A DNA stretch of 64,000 nt. Origin: Kitasatospora viridis (GTDB lineage: Bacteria; Actinomycetota; Actinomycetes; Streptomycetales; Streptomycetaceae). Where the stretch lies: assembly GCF_007829815.1 (NCBI RefSeq), contig NZ_VIWT01000001.1, positions 2,069,501 to 2,133,500 on the forward strand. Reading direction: 5' to 3'. Made by a program: the position numbers and the translations under genes. Position 1 is the stretch's first letter, and the number at the start of each line of letters is the position of its first letter. Below the pieces are notes generated by a model. That model searched no databases, was not told the DNA's origin, and worked only from the letters and a program-made list of their open reading frames with translations. Below, one piece after another: positions 1-8,449 of this stretch.

Positions 1-1
1 G

Positions 2-1915
2 TCAGGCCGTCATCTCCGGGTGCATCGCGTCCAGCAGCCGGGCCGCCCGCTCGGCCACCTCCGGGGGGCCGTAGTCGATCGCCCGGCGGCACCACTGCTC
101 GGCCTGCACCGGCTCGCCCCGGCGCAGCGCGATCAGGGCCAGCCGCAGTGCGGCGCGGCCGTGGCCCGCGTCGGCGGCCCGGGTGTACCAGATCATCGCC
201 TCCGGCTCGCGCTCCTGACGGGCCAGCAGCAGGCCGAGGTTGAAGGCGGCGCTGCGGCTGCCGGTCTCGGCGGCCCGCCGGTACCAGCTCTCGGCGATCT
301 CCAGCGCGCCGCGCTCGGCGGCCCGCACCCCCATCCGCACCTGGGCCCGGCTGTGCCCGGCGTCGGCCGCCACCGCGTACCAGTGCTCGGCCTCCTCGCC
401 GGCGTCGCCGCGCCGGTCCAGCAGCGAGGCCAGCCGGAACGCGCCCTCGGCCGAACCGCCGGCCGCCGCCTGGCGGTAGCGCTCCAGCGCCGCGGGCAGG
501 TCGCCGCGCTGCTCCTTGGCGACGGCCAGTTGCAGCGCCGCCTCGCCGTGGCCGCCGGCGGCCGCCCGGGCGTACCACTCGTGCGCCTGCTGCTGCTCGC
601 CGCGCCCGGCATGCAGCACGCCGAGGTTGAACGCGCCGTCCACGCTGCCGGCCTCGGCGGCCTTGGAGAACCAGGGCTCCGCGCCGGCCTCGTCGCCGCG
701 CTGCAGCAGCACCACGGCGAGCGCGTTGCAGGCCTCCCGGTGTCCGGCGTAGGCGGCCCGGCGGTACCACTGCTCGGCCTGCGCCTGCCGCCCGGTGCCG
801 GCGCAGAGCAGGCCCAGGTTGAACGCGCCGTTGTGGTCGCCGGCGTCCAGCGCGGCCCGGTACCAGTGCTCGGCGTCCTTGTCCTCGCCGCGGCCGGCGT
901 GCAGCGCGCCGAGCGCGTTGGCCGCGTTGCCGTCGCCGGCCTCGGCGGCCTCCTGCCACCACTCGGCGGCGGACGGCAGGTCACCCGCGTCGCGCAGCAG
1001 GAAGCCGAGCGCGCAGGCGGCCCGCGGCTCGCCGTTCTGCGCCGACTGCCGGTACCAGCGCGCGGCCTCCTCGCGCAGCGCCTGGTCGCCGGCCGCGCGC
1101 TGCTCGACCAGCACGCCGAGCCGCAGCGCGGCCCGGGCGTGGCTGCGCACCGCGGCGGTGCGGTACCAGGTCTCGGCGCTCTCCTTGTCGCCGGCCGCCT
1201 CGCGCATCCGGGCCAGCCGGTAGGCGGCCTCCCGGTGGCCGGCGTCGGCGGCCAGCTTGAACCAGCGCTCGGCGCGCACGTCGCGCCGGTGCTCCATCAG
1301 GTCGCCCAGCGCGTAGGCGCCGAGCGGGTGGCCCTGGTCGGCGGCGAAGTGCAGCCAGTACTCGGCGGACTCCTCGTCGCCCTGGTCGCGCAGCAGGAGG
1401 CCGAGCGCGTGGGCGGCGGGCGCGCTGCCGGCCACCGCGGCCTGGCGCCACCACTGGCCGGCCTCGGGCCGGTGGCCGCGCTGGTGCAGCAGCACGCCGA
1501 GGTTGTTGGCGGCGGCCCGCAGCCCGGCGGCGGCGGCCTTGCGCAGATACGGTTCGGCGTCGTCCAGGTCCCCGCGGCGCAGCAGCAGGGCGCCGAGCCG
1601 GCTGGCGGCGTGCGGGTCGCCGGCCTCGGCGGCGGCCCGGTGGCGGGTCTCCAGGGCGGCGGACTCGCGGGCGGCGAGTTCGTCCTCGAAGCTGTCCGGG
1701 CCCTCGGCGGTGATCTCCGGTTCGGCGACGGGCGCCGACGGCCGACCGGCCGGGCGCGGGACCGGGACGGGGCGCAGTTGCTCGGGACCGGAGCCGGAGC
1801 CGGACAGGCCGCGCTGGGCCGGTACGGGAACGGTCGCGGCCGGGTCAGTGGCGGCGTCGAGGTCGGCCGGCTGGCCGGCGGCGTCGGTGGGCTGGTTCCT
1901 GCCGATCAGCTTCAT
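2..1915 (-). CDS. Sel1/TPR repeat protein
   Basis: A 637-residue solenoid protein. After a disordered, Pro/Ala-rich N-terminus of about 90 residues it carries roughly fifteen repeats of about 36 residues of the form AA-x-AG-H-x2-A-x3-LG-x-L-x4-GD-x3-AE-x-WYR-x-AA, the pattern of Sel1-like/TPR repeats. Such repeats form helical superhelices that mediate protein-protein contacts; no enzymatic domain, signal peptide or membrane segment is visible, so it is likely a cytoplasmic scaffold or adaptor. I chose the ATG giving MKLIGRN because a GGGAG sequence precedes it by five bases; an upstream in-frame start would add only eleven poorly coding residues. The partner is unknown. The gene ends two bases from the window edge. 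Confidence 0.88.
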   Translation of the reverse strand: MKLIGRNQPTDAAGQPADLDAATDPAATVPVPAQRGLSGSGSGPEQLRPVPVPRPAGRPSAPVAEPEITAEGPDSFEDELAARESAALETRHRAAAEAGDPHAASRLGALLLRRGDLDDAEPYLRKAAAAGLRAAANNLGVLLHQRGHRPEAGQWWRQAAVAGSAPAAHALGLLLRDQGDEESAEYWLHFAADQGHPLGAYALGDLMEHRRDVRAERWFKLAADAGHREAAYRLARMREAAGDKESAETWYRTAAVRSHARAALRLGVLVEQRAAGDQALREEAARWYRQSAQNGEPRAACALGFLLRDAGDLPSAAEWWQEAAEAGDGNAANALGALHAGRGEDKDAEHWYRAALDAGDHNGAFNLGLLCAGTGRQAQAEQWYRRAAYAGHREACNALAVVLLQRGDEAGAEPWFSKAAEAGSVDGAFNLGVLHAGRGEQQQAHEWYARAAAGGHGEAALQLAVAKEQRGDLPAALERYRQAAAGGSAEGAFRLASLLDRRGDAGEEAEHWYAVAADAGHSRAQVRMGVRAAERGALEIAESWYRRAAETGSRSAAFNLGLLLARQEREPEAMIWYTRAADAGHGRAALRLALIALRRGEPVQAEQWCRRAIDYGPPEVAERAARLLDAMHPEMTA

Positions 1916-1945
1916 GCCGACTCCCGCTCCCCCCGAGTGCCATGG

Positions 1946-1995
1946 CATCCTCCCCCAGCGCCCCCAGCCTGGCGGCTGGGCGGTGCCCCCATCGG
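1946..1995. repeat. Palindromic intergenic repeat, copy A
   Basis: The reverse strand reads as a variant of a motif built from ATGGGGGCACC, then CAGCC, then GGCTGGGGG, then CTGGGGGAGG. Related copies occur at about 25142-25175, inside adnB at about 37486-37523, and near 51466-51610. It resembles the short REP-like repeats scattered between Streptomyces genes. Function is unknown. Confidence 0.5.
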
Positions 1996-2231
1996 CCGGG
2001 GGGACTTCCGAGGGGCGCGCTGAAGTCGACGGCTCGTCAACAGCCGTGCACGGTCCCCCATGTGGTCCATCGTCGCATCACCCGAACACCCGCGTACACC
2101 TGCCCGCGCGATTTTGCCGGGCCGAGCCGAAGCCAGCGAGATTACTTCAGCGCTTTGTCGATTTCCCGACACTTGCGCCTCACAAACCCCCGGCGTGCAA
2201 GTGATGGTGCGAGCGTGTGCCCATAGTACCG

Positions 2232-2266
2232 GAGGCGATGCCACCGCTTAGCGGTGGCACCGCCTC
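2232..2266 (-). terminator. Hairpin terminator after the chitinase pair
   Basis: Outer stem GAGGCG/CGCCTC and inner stem GCCACCGC/GCGGTGGC with a TTA loop, separated by a 2x2 internal bulge. It lies about 30 bases past the stop codon of the downstream chitinase. There is no clear T tract, as is common in these organisms. Confidence 0.7.
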
Positions 2267-2296
2267 GTCGGCGATGCGGGGTCAGCTCACTGCGGC

Positions 2297-4345
2297 TCAG
2301 GCCACGTTGAGGTCGTCCGCGTAGTACGTGCCCTGGCCGTACCATCCGTGCACCCAGACGGTCACCGAGCTGACCGAGGCGCCGGTGGTGAACTTGGTGG
2401 AGAGCTGGCTCCAACCGGAGCCGGAGGTCCAGGTGGAGGTGTCCGCGCCGGAGCCGGTCACACCCAGGTAGACGTAGTTGCCCTGGACCCAACCGGACAG
2501 CGTGTAGGTGGTGTTGGGCTTGACCGTGATGGTCTGCGAGCACTGGGCGTCGTCACTCGCACTGGCGGCGCCCGCCAGGGCGTACGAGCCGGAGTGCACC
2601 GGGCTGCTCACCACCGATCCCAGGTTTCCGCTGCAGGTCCACGGGGAGAGGCTGCCGCTCTCGAAGCCGCCGTTCACCACCGGACCGCCGGACGGCGGCT
2701 GCGAGGTCGGGGGCTGGGAGGTCGGCGGCTGCGAGGTCGGCGGCTGGCTGGTGGGGGGCTGCGAGGTCGGGGGCTGGGAGGTCGGCGGCTGGGAAGTGGG
2801 CGGCTGGCTGGTCGGCGGCTGCGAGGTCGGCGGCGCACTGGTGGGCGGAGCCGGGCAGTTGGCGGCCGAACCGCCGGTGTCGCCCACCGCGTCGTTGAAC
2901 AGCGTGGCGTTCGGGTCCAGGTCGTAGAGCGAGAACATGAACGTCCCGCCCATCCCGTTGCAGTGCAGGTAGTCGGCCTTGGCCTGGAGCGACTGGGCGT
3001 CCTCGCCGGACCAGAAGTTGGTTCCGTCGTAGAAGTACGCGGCCTGCGCGACCGGGTCCCAGAAGGTGTCCGCCGGGTTGTCCACCACGCCGGAGAGCTC
3101 CTTGTACATCCGGGTGCCCGCGACGTTGCCGGAGTCGGCCGCTCCCGGCGCGGGGCCGGTGGCCGTCTGGAACAGGCCGTGGTTACTGCCGGCCGGCACT
3201 CCGGTCCAGCCGCGGTAGTAGAACGGCACGCCCATGTTGAGCTTGTTCGCCGGGAACCCGCCCGGGATGCCGTACTGCGGATCACCGGCGGTGTACGACT
3301 TGATCGCCTCGTCGATCGAGTACTTCTCGTTCCCGGGGGCGATCACACCGGACGGGTCCGCCGGGTTGTCGTACAGCGGCGACTGGTGGTTGGTCGGCCC
3401 GGTGGGCTCCCAACCGCCGTGCATGTCGTAGGTCATCGGGTCGCCGAAGGTCAGGTACTGCCCGATCTTGTCGGTCTCCACGTTGGAGATCTTGTCCTGA
3501 CCGGCCGGCAGCGCCGCGCTCAGCGCGTAGCTCTTGCCGTCCGCGGCGCCCTGGGTGTTGAGCTCGGACCGGAACTCGGACAGCAGGGCGGTGAAGTCCT
3601 GCTTGTCCGCGGTGGACGAGTGGTTGCCCACGTGGCCGCCGCCACCCGGGTACTCCCAGTCGATGTCGAAGCCGTCGAAGATGCCCTTGCCGGTCCCGGT
3701 GCCGCCGTAGCCGTTGCGCGAGGGCAGGTTCCCCTTGATGAACATGTCGATGCAGGAGGAGACCAGCTTCTTGCGCGAGGCGTCGGTGGCCGCCGCATCC
3801 GAGAAGTACTTCGAGTAGGTCCAACCGCCGAGGCTCAGCAGCACCTTGAGGTTGGGGTACTTGGCCTTCAGCTCCTGCAGCTGGTGGAAGTTGCCGGCGA
3901 TCGGCTGGTTCCAGGTGTCGGTGGAGTTGTCCACCGAGTTGCCGTTGGCGAAGGTCTTGCCGTAGTCGGCGTACGAATCCCCGGCGCCGTCACCGGCGTT
4001 GGGGTTGTTCTCGTCCTGCGAGGCGGCCGAGTCGGCCTCGAAGCAGGTCAGGTTGGTCGGGTCGATGTTCTCGAAGTCGTAGATCAGGTAGGTGAGTTTG
4101 CCGGCCTCACCGGTGGTGTCCACGTTCTTCAGGTAGAACGCGTTCTGGTACACCGCCCACTGGTCGTAGTAGGCGACGCTCATCCCGCCCGAGGTCGCGG
4201 CGGCCCCGGTGGTGTTCGCGGCGGTGCTGGCCGGGGTGTTCTGGATCGCCTGGGCGTGCGCCATGCCGAGCATGGAGAGGGCGCCGCCCAGCAGGATGCC
4301 GGCCGCCGAGGTCACCGCCCAGGCGGATCGACTGCTTCTGCGCAT
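2297..4345 (-). CDS. Secreted GH18 chitinase with C-terminal CBM
   Basis: A 682-residue endo-type chitinase that hydrolyses beta-1,4-GlcNAc links outside the cell. Residues 1-33 form a signal peptide (basic MRRSSR start, hydrophobic core, AHA-QA cleavage). The GH18 barrel spans about residues 55-505 and contains the catalytic DGFDIDWEYP motif near residue 226-235, with Glu as proton donor, and the MTYDMHGG strand near 305. A linker of repeated PPTSQ units follows, then a carbohydrate-binding domain (about 565-682) that begins NGGFESGSL and ends ADDLNVA. It lies 79 bases downstream of a second chitinase in the same direction and is followed by a hairpin, so the two probably share the DasR-like promoter at 6128-6152. 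Domain order is the mirror image of its neighbour. Confidence 0.93.
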   Translation of the reverse strand: MRRSSRSAWAVTSAAGILLGGALSMLGMAHAQAIQNTPASTAANTTGAAATSGGMSVAYYDQWAVYQNAFYLKNVDTTGEAGKLTYLIYDFENIDPTNLTCFEADSAASQDENNPNAGDGAGDSYADYGKTFANGNSVDNSTDTWNQPIAGNFHQLQELKAKYPNLKVLLSLGGWTYSKYFSDAAATDASRKKLVSSCIDMFIKGNLPSRNGYGGTGTGKGIFDGFDIDWEYPGGGGHVGNHSSTADKQDFTALLSEFRSELNTQGAADGKSYALSAALPAGQDKISNVETDKIGQYLTFGDPMTYDMHGGWEPTGPTNHQSPLYDNPADPSGVIAPGNEKYSIDEAIKSYTAGDPQYGIPGGFPANKLNMGVPFYYRGWTGVPAGSNHGLFQTATGPAPGAADSGNVAGTRMYKELSGVVDNPADTFWDPVAQAAYFYDGTNFWSGEDAQSLQAKADYLHCNGMGGTFMFSLYDLDPNATLFNDAVGDTGGSAANCPAPPTSAPPTSQPPTSQPPTSQPPTSQPPTSQPPTSQPPTSQPPTSQPPTSQPPSGGPVVNGGFESGSLSPWTCSGNLGSVVSSPVHSGSYALAGAASASDDAQCSQTITVKPNTTYTLSGWVQGNYVYLGVTGSGADTSTWTSGSGWSQLSTKFTTGASVSSVTVWVHGWYGQGTYYADDLNVA
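2694..2849 (-). repeat. PPTSQ-encoding 15-bp tandem repeat (linker)
   Basis: About ten consecutive 15-bp units encode the Pro-Thr-Ser-Gln-Pro linker between catalytic and binding domains. Unit number could vary by slippage. A sister array with the same unit is in the neighbouring chitinase. Confidence 0.85.
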
Positions 4346-4424
4346 TCGGTTCTCTTCTCTCTTCGTGGGGGGTTGAGAGACAGGTGGAACGGGTGATGCG
4401 GAGGGTGGGGAGCCCCTGGATCGG

Positions 4425-6041
4425 TCACGGCATGCTGTGCAGGTGTCCGCCGACCGAAGTCGCGATCGAATTTCCGTTACTGGCGTCCCAGTTGGTCGAC
4501 CAGGTCATCGCGCCGCCGATGCCGGGCCAGGTCGTGGGGGGCTTGAAGGTGCCGCAGTGGGTGCCGCTCGCCAGGCAGTCCAGCGCGTTGTCCACCACGC
4601 TCGGCGAGACGTAGCCGCCGCCCGCCGCGCTGCCCGAGGCCGGCACGCCGATGCCCACCTGACTGGGCGCCAGGCCGCCCTGCAGCTGGATGCAGGCCAG
4701 CGCGGTGATGAAGTCCTCGGTGCCCTCGGAGTAGACGTTGCCGTCGCAGCCGTTCATCGAACCCGAGTTGTAGTACTGCATGTTGACGACGGTCAGGATG
4801 TCCTTGGCGGTCAGCGCCAGCTTGAAGTACTCCATGCCGGTGGACTGCATGTCGATGGTCTGCGGGGCCATGGTGAGGACGAACCCGCTGCCGACGTCGG
4901 CCGCCAGGGTGTGCAGCGCCTGCGCCATGTAGGTGGAGCTGACGCCGTTCTCCAGGTCGATGTCGATCCCGTCGAACCCGTAGTTCCGGATGATCGAGTA
5001 GGCGCTGCTGGCGAAGTTGGCGGCCGAGGCCGAGTCGCTCACCGAGATCGCGCCGTTCTGCCCGCCGACCGAGATGATCACCTTCTTGCCGGCCGCGTGC
5101 TTGGCCGCGATGTCGGCCTTGAACTGCGCGTCGGTGTAGCCGCCCAGCTTGCTCGACAGGGTGCTGTCCAGGCTGAAGTCGATCGCACCCGGAGTGCTGG
5201 TGGCGTTCGCGAAGGCCACCGCGATGATGTCGTAGGCCGGGTTGACGTCGGAGATCCGCTGGTCGGTCGCGCCGTTGTCGAAGTCCTGCCAGTAGCCGGT
5301 CAGCAGGTGCTTGTACGGACCGCCGGTGGGGGGCTGGCTGGTCGGGGGCTGCGACGTCGGCGGCTGTGAGGTGGGCGGCTGGGACGTCGGGGGCTGTGAG
5401 GTGGGCGGCTGTGAGGTGGGCGGCTGCGAGGTGGGCGGCTGGCTGGTCGGCGGCTGCGAGGTCGGCACCCCGGTCGGCGCCGGCCCGCTGAGCACCAGGT
5501 CGTCCGCGCCATACGCCCCGGTGCCGTACCAGCCGTGCAGGTACACCGTCACGCTGGTGGTGCTCGCGCCGGTGGTGAAGCTCGTCGAGAGCTGGTTCCA
5601 GGCGGAGTTGCTGGACCAGGTGCTCGGATCGGTCCCGCCGGTGCCGCTGGCGCCCAGGTAGACGTAACTGCCCTGGACCCAGCCGGACAGCGTGTAGCTG
5701 GAGCCGGGCAGCACGGCGACCTGCTGGGTGCACTGCGCGTCGTCCGACCCGGCCGGGGTCGCCTGGAGCGCGTAACTGCCGCTGTGCACCGGATTGGTGA
5801 CCACGGTTCCGGAGTTCGCGGTACAGCTCCAGCCGGACAGCGAGCCGCTCTCGAAGCCGGGGTTCTGCAGCAGGTTGCCCGCGGCGGCGGCGCTGGCGTC
5901 GCCGCCGGTGGTGAGCAGGACGGCGCCGCTCACCGCGAGGGCGAAGGCCGCCGTGCCCGCGAGGGCCGTGCGCAGGCCGGCCCGGGCCGGTCTGCCGGCG
6001 GCCTCGGGGTCGCGCTGGGTGTGTCTGGTCGCTCGGTGCAC
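4425..6041 (-). CDS. Secreted GH18 chitinase with N-terminal CBM
   Basis: A 538-residue extracellular chitinase. A long signal peptide (about residues 1-52, ending near DASA-AA) precedes a carbohydrate-binding domain at about 57-185 that starts NPGFESGSL. Then comes a PPTSQ linker (about 190-245) and a GH18 catalytic domain (about 250-538) with the motif DGIDIDLE near residue 360, where the final Glu is the proton donor. The catalytic domain starts LLTGYWQDF, typical of the ChiC/ChiD-like GH18 group and unlike the DGFDIDWE type of the neighbour, so the pair are not simple duplicates although linker and CBM are closely alike. The GTG start is preceded by AAGGAG. A DasR-type box sits 86 bases upstream. 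Confidence 0.92.
   Translation of the reverse strand: MHRATRHTQRDPEAAGRPARAGLRTALAGTAAFALAVSGAVLLTTGGDASAAAAGNLLQNPGFESGSLSGWSCTANSGTVVTNPVHSGSYALQATPAGSDDAQCTQQVAVLPGSSYTLSGWVQGSYVYLGASGTGGTDPSTWSSNSAWNQLSTSFTTGASTTSVTVYLHGWYGTGAYGADDLVLSGPAPTGVPTSQPPTSQPPTSQPPTSQPPTSQPPTSQPPTSQPPTSQPPTSQPPTGGPYKHLLTGYWQDFDNGATDQRISDVNPAYDIIAVAFANATSTPGAIDFSLDSTLSSKLGGYTDAQFKADIAAKHAAGKKVIISVGGQNGAISVSDSASAANFASSAYSIIRNYGFDGIDIDLENGVSSTYMAQALHTLAADVGSGFVLTMAPQTIDMQSTGMEYFKLALTAKDILTVVNMQYYNSGSMNGCDGNVYSEGTEDFITALACIQLQGGLAPSQVGIGVPASGSAAGGGYVSPSVVDNALDCLASGTHCGTFKPPTTWPGIGGAMTWSTNWDASNGNSIATSVGGHLHSMP
5326..5467 (-). repeat. PPTSQ-encoding tandem repeat (linker)
   Basis: About nine 15-bp units encode the flexible Pro/Thr/Ser/Gln linker between the CBM and the GH18 domain. 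The unit matches the array at 2694-2849, which suggests the CBM-linker module moved between the two genes. Confidence 0.85.
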
Positions 6042-6127
6042 GTGGGTCAGCTCCTTGGTCAGCGGGTGTGGGGGGCAGGGAGCTTGGGGCCGGGCCTGTT
6101 CGCGGCAGGCCCGGGCCCGACTCAGGG

Positions 6128-6152
6128 TGGACTAGACCAAATGGGCGGTCAA
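6128..6152 (-). promoter_or_regulatory. DasR-like (dre) box in chitinase promoter
   Basis: On the minus strand the element reads TTGAC, eight bases, then TGGTCTAGTCCA, one base away from the perfect palindrome TGGTCTAGACCA known as the core of DasR-responsive elements and chitinase direct repeats in Streptomyces. TTGAC fits a -35 hexamer. It lies 86 bases upstream of the chitinase start. Binding by DasR is inferred from the motif. Confidence 0.75.
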
Positions 6153-6230
6153 GGGGAACCGCCCGCGCCGATCGGCGGCGGCCCGCACCCCGGTCCGCCG
6201 CCCGGGCGCGGCGGTCCGGGCGGGGCCGGA

Positions 6231-8102
6231 TCAGCGCCGGTCAGCGGGGGTGGAGCGGTCCGACCCGGGTTCCCGGTGGGATCCGGAATCCATCCGGCGT
6301 CCATCCGCCGTCCGCTGGTGCAGCGCGGTCAGCGGGTGCAGCCGGGGCCGGCCGTCCGGGGCGGCCTGCAGCAGGCCGTACTCGGTGAGCAGGTCGAGCC
6401 GCTCCTCGGCCAGCCCGGCCAGCGCGGCCGGCACCGCCTCCGGGCCCAGCCCGCTCACCGCCCGCAGCTCGGCCAACGCGGCCGGCCCGCCCGGCGCCCG
6501 GCCGAGTCGCTGCTCGGCGGAGTCCAGCGCCCGGGCCACTCCCCAAGCACCCAGGGCGAGTTCGAACAGCCGCCGGTCCCGGTCGGCGAGCCGGGCGGCC
6601 AGCCCGGCCAGACCGCCGCCGGGGCGCGCGACCGAACGGGCCGCGGCCGCCCGCAGCGCCAGCGGCAGCCCGGCACAGACGGCCAGCACCTGGGCCTCCT
6701 CCGGCGACCGCTCCCCCGCCCGCGGCGGCCCACCGGCCAGGCGCCGCCAGAGCCGCCGGGAGTCGGCCGGCCCCAGGCAGTCCAGCGGCACGGTCCGGGC
6801 CCCGGGCAGTCCGGGCAGCCGCCCCCGGCTGGTGACCAGCACCGCGCAGCTCGGCGAGCCGGGCAGCAGCGCGGCCAACTGGCCCGCGTCCGCCGCGTCG
6901 TCGAGCACCAGCAGCAGCCGGCGGCCCGAACTGACCGAGCGCAGCAGGGCCGAGCGGCGCTCCGGCTCGGCGGGCAGCGCGCCGGGGGCCACCCCGAGGT
7001 CGGTCAGCAGCCGTCCGAGCAGTGCGCCGACCTCCCCCGGCCGCCCGTCCGGCTCGTGCAGCGCGGCGTACAGCTGCCCGTCGGGGAAGCGCTCCCGCAG
7101 CCGGTGCGCGGCGTGCACCGCCAGCGCGCTCTTGCCCACCCCGGGCGGCCCGCTGATCAGCACCACCGGCACCGCACCGAGCCGCCGGCCGGCCCCCAGG
7201 GCCCGGGTGACGGTCCGCAGCTCGGCCGCCCGGCCGGTGAAGTCGGGCAGGTCGGAGGGGAGTTGGGCGGGGGCGCAGACCAGCCTGAGCGGCCCGGCCG
7301 ACGGTGCGGCGGCCAGTTCCAAGCCCGGATCGGCGTGCAGGATCCGCTGCTGAAGGTCGATCAGTTCCCGCCCCGGCTCCAGCCCCTGGGTGCTGATCAG
7401 GAGCTGACGGGTCTGCGTGAAGACGGTCAGCGCCTCGCCCTGCCGACCGGCCCGGTGCAGCGCCAGCATCAGCAGCCCGCGCAGCCGCTGCCGCCCGGGG
7501 TTCTCGGCGGCCAGCACCCCGAGCTCGGCCACCACCTCGTGGTGCCGACCGAGCAGCAGGGCCAGCTCGAACCGCTCCTCCAGGGCGGCCAGGCGCAGTT
7601 CGGCCAGCCGCCCGCGGTGCAGCGCGGCGAACGGCCCGGGCAGCCCGTCCAGCCCGGTGCCGCGCCAGAGCCCGAGCGCCCGGTCCAGGGTGGCCAGTGC
7701 CTGGGCGGTGGCGCCGGCCGCGCGCTGGCCGCGGGCCCGCTGCCGGGCCGCCTCGAACTCGTGCAGGTCCAGGTCGCCCGGGGCGACGGCCAGCCGGTAG
7801 CTGCCGCCGCGGGTGGCCAGCAGCCCGCCCAGGGTGCGGCGCGGGCGGTCCGGCTCCAGCACGTGGCGCAGCCGGGAGACGTAGGTGGCCACCAGACTGG
7901 GCACGGTCTCCGCCGCCCTGGCGCCCCAGACCGCCTGGACGATCTGCTCCCTGGCCACCGGCTCGCCCGGGTTGAGCAGCAGCACGGCGAGCACCGCGAG
8001 CTGCATCGGCGGGCCCGCGTCCACCACCAGCCCGTCCCGGCGGACCAGCAGCGGCCCGAGCAGCTCGTAGCGCAGGCGCCCGGCCGCACGCGCCGAGTCC
8101 AT
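6231..8102 (-). CDS. AfsR/SARP-type regulator with NB-ARC domain
   Basis: A 623-residue transcriptional regulator. Residues 1-100 form an OmpR-like winged helix (MQLAVLAVLLLNPGEPV, then LVATYVSRLRHVLEP), 105-255 a bacterial transcriptional activation domain, and about 280-560 an NB-ARC ATPase with Walker A GPPGVGKSA near residue 320 and the Walker B strand LLLVLDDA. This is the medium-size SARP architecture, without the C-terminal TPR array of AfsR. A GGGAGGGAGGGG sequence precedes the ATG. A DasR-like box spaced exactly as in the chitinase promoter lies 61 bases upstream, so it may respond to GlcNAc or chitin signals. It could control the adjacent chitinases or act elsewhere; no secondary-metabolite genes are near. 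Confidence 0.88.
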   Translation of the reverse strand: MDSARAAGRLRYELLGPLLVRRDGLVVDAGPPMQLAVLAVLLLNPGEPVAREQIVQAVWGARAAETVPSLVATYVSRLRHVLEPDRPRRTLGGLLATRGGSYRLAVAPGDLDLHEFEAARQRARGQRAAGATAQALATLDRALGLWRGTGLDGLPGPFAALHRGRLAELRLAALEERFELALLLGRHHEVVAELGVLAAENPGRQRLRGLLMLALHRAGRQGEALTVFTQTRQLLISTQGLEPGRELIDLQQRILHADPGLELAAAPSAGPLRLVCAPAQLPSDLPDFTGRAAELRTVTRALGAGRRLGAVPVVLISGPPGVGKSALAVHAAHRLRERFPDGQLYAALHEPDGRPGEVGALLGRLLTDLGVAPGALPAEPERRSALLRSVSSGRRLLLVLDDAADAGQLAALLPGSPSCAVLVTSRGRLPGLPGARTVPLDCLGPADSRRLWRRLAGGPPRAGERSPEEAQVLAVCAGLPLALRAAAARSVARPGGGLAGLAARLADRDRRLFELALGAWGVARALDSAEQRLGRAPGGPAALAELRAVSGLGPEAVPAALAGLAEERLDLLTEYGLLQAAPDGRPRLHPLTALHQRTADGRRMDSGSHREPGSDRSTPADRR

Positions 8103-8163
8103 GCCGGCCCCTCCCTCCCGCGTCCCGCTCCGGCCCGGCTACCTGCCGGACTGGAGCACACGG

Positions 8164-8188
8164 TGGACTAGACCAGCTGCGGCGTCAA
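8164..8188 (-). promoter_or_regulatory. DasR-like (dre) box in SARP promoter
   Basis: The minus strand reads TTGAC, eight bases, then TGGTCTAGTCCA, the same twelve-base box and the same spacing as at 6128-6152. It is 61 bases upstream of the SARP start. Confidence 0.72.
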
Positions 8189-8234
8189 CACGGTTCGGCG
8201 AAAAAGTTGTCCGGACCCCGACAATAGCCTGGAC

Positions 8235-8280
8235 CGAAAAACACCGAAGGCCCGGAGGTGAACCTCCGGGCCTTCGGCTT
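8235..8280 (-). terminator. Rho-independent terminator of the tRNA
   Basis: A 16-bp perfect stem (8244-8259 with 8262-8277) followed on the minus strand by GTGTTTTTCGG. It starts a few bases past the 3' end of the tRNA gene, and its T tract points away from it. Confidence 0.9.
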
Positions 8281-8357
8281 TGGTAGCGGGGACAGGATTT
8301 GAACCTGCGACCTCTGGGTTATGAGCCCAGCGAGCTACCGAGCTGCTCCACCCCGCG
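8281..8357 (-). tRNA. tRNA-fMet (CAT), initiator
   Basis: A 77-nt tRNA that folds as a full cloverleaf: acceptor CGCGGGG/CCCCGC, anticodon loop CTCATAA (anticodon CAT), T arm with GGTTCAAATCC, and an encoded 3' CCA. The unpaired C1-T72 position and the three G-C pairs (GGG/CCC) of the anticodon stem are the marks of initiator rather than elongator Met tRNA. A TATGGT hexamer about 14-19 bases upstream (8371-8376) may be its -10 element. Confidence 0.95.
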
Positions 8358-8449
8358 TCGTTGTGGGACAACCATAGCACGCCCACCAGGGGCTCCATCC
8401 CCACCCGGTGGCGGGACCCGCAGCTCAGCGGCCCGCCACCGGCCCGCCG

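Larger units (their letters stand above)
1916..2296. other. Intergenic region between chitinase and TPR gene
   Basis: About 380 bases with no convincing gene. It holds the chitinase terminator near 2232-2266, the promoter region of the TPR gene, and a copy of a palindromic GC-rich repeat at about 1946-1995. Short reading frames here have poor codon bias. Confidence 0.6.

Noticed and set aside
2694..5467. CRISPR-like regular repeats in the chitinase genes
   Set aside because: They are contiguous 15-bp coding repeats for PPTSQ with no unique spacers.
6231..8102. SARP gene as a sign of an antibiotic cluster
   Set aside because: No polyketide, peptide or other biosynthetic genes occur within the window on either side.
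8244..8277. Hairpin near the tRNA as a small RNA
   Set aside because: Its position and T tract explain it fully as the tRNA terminator.
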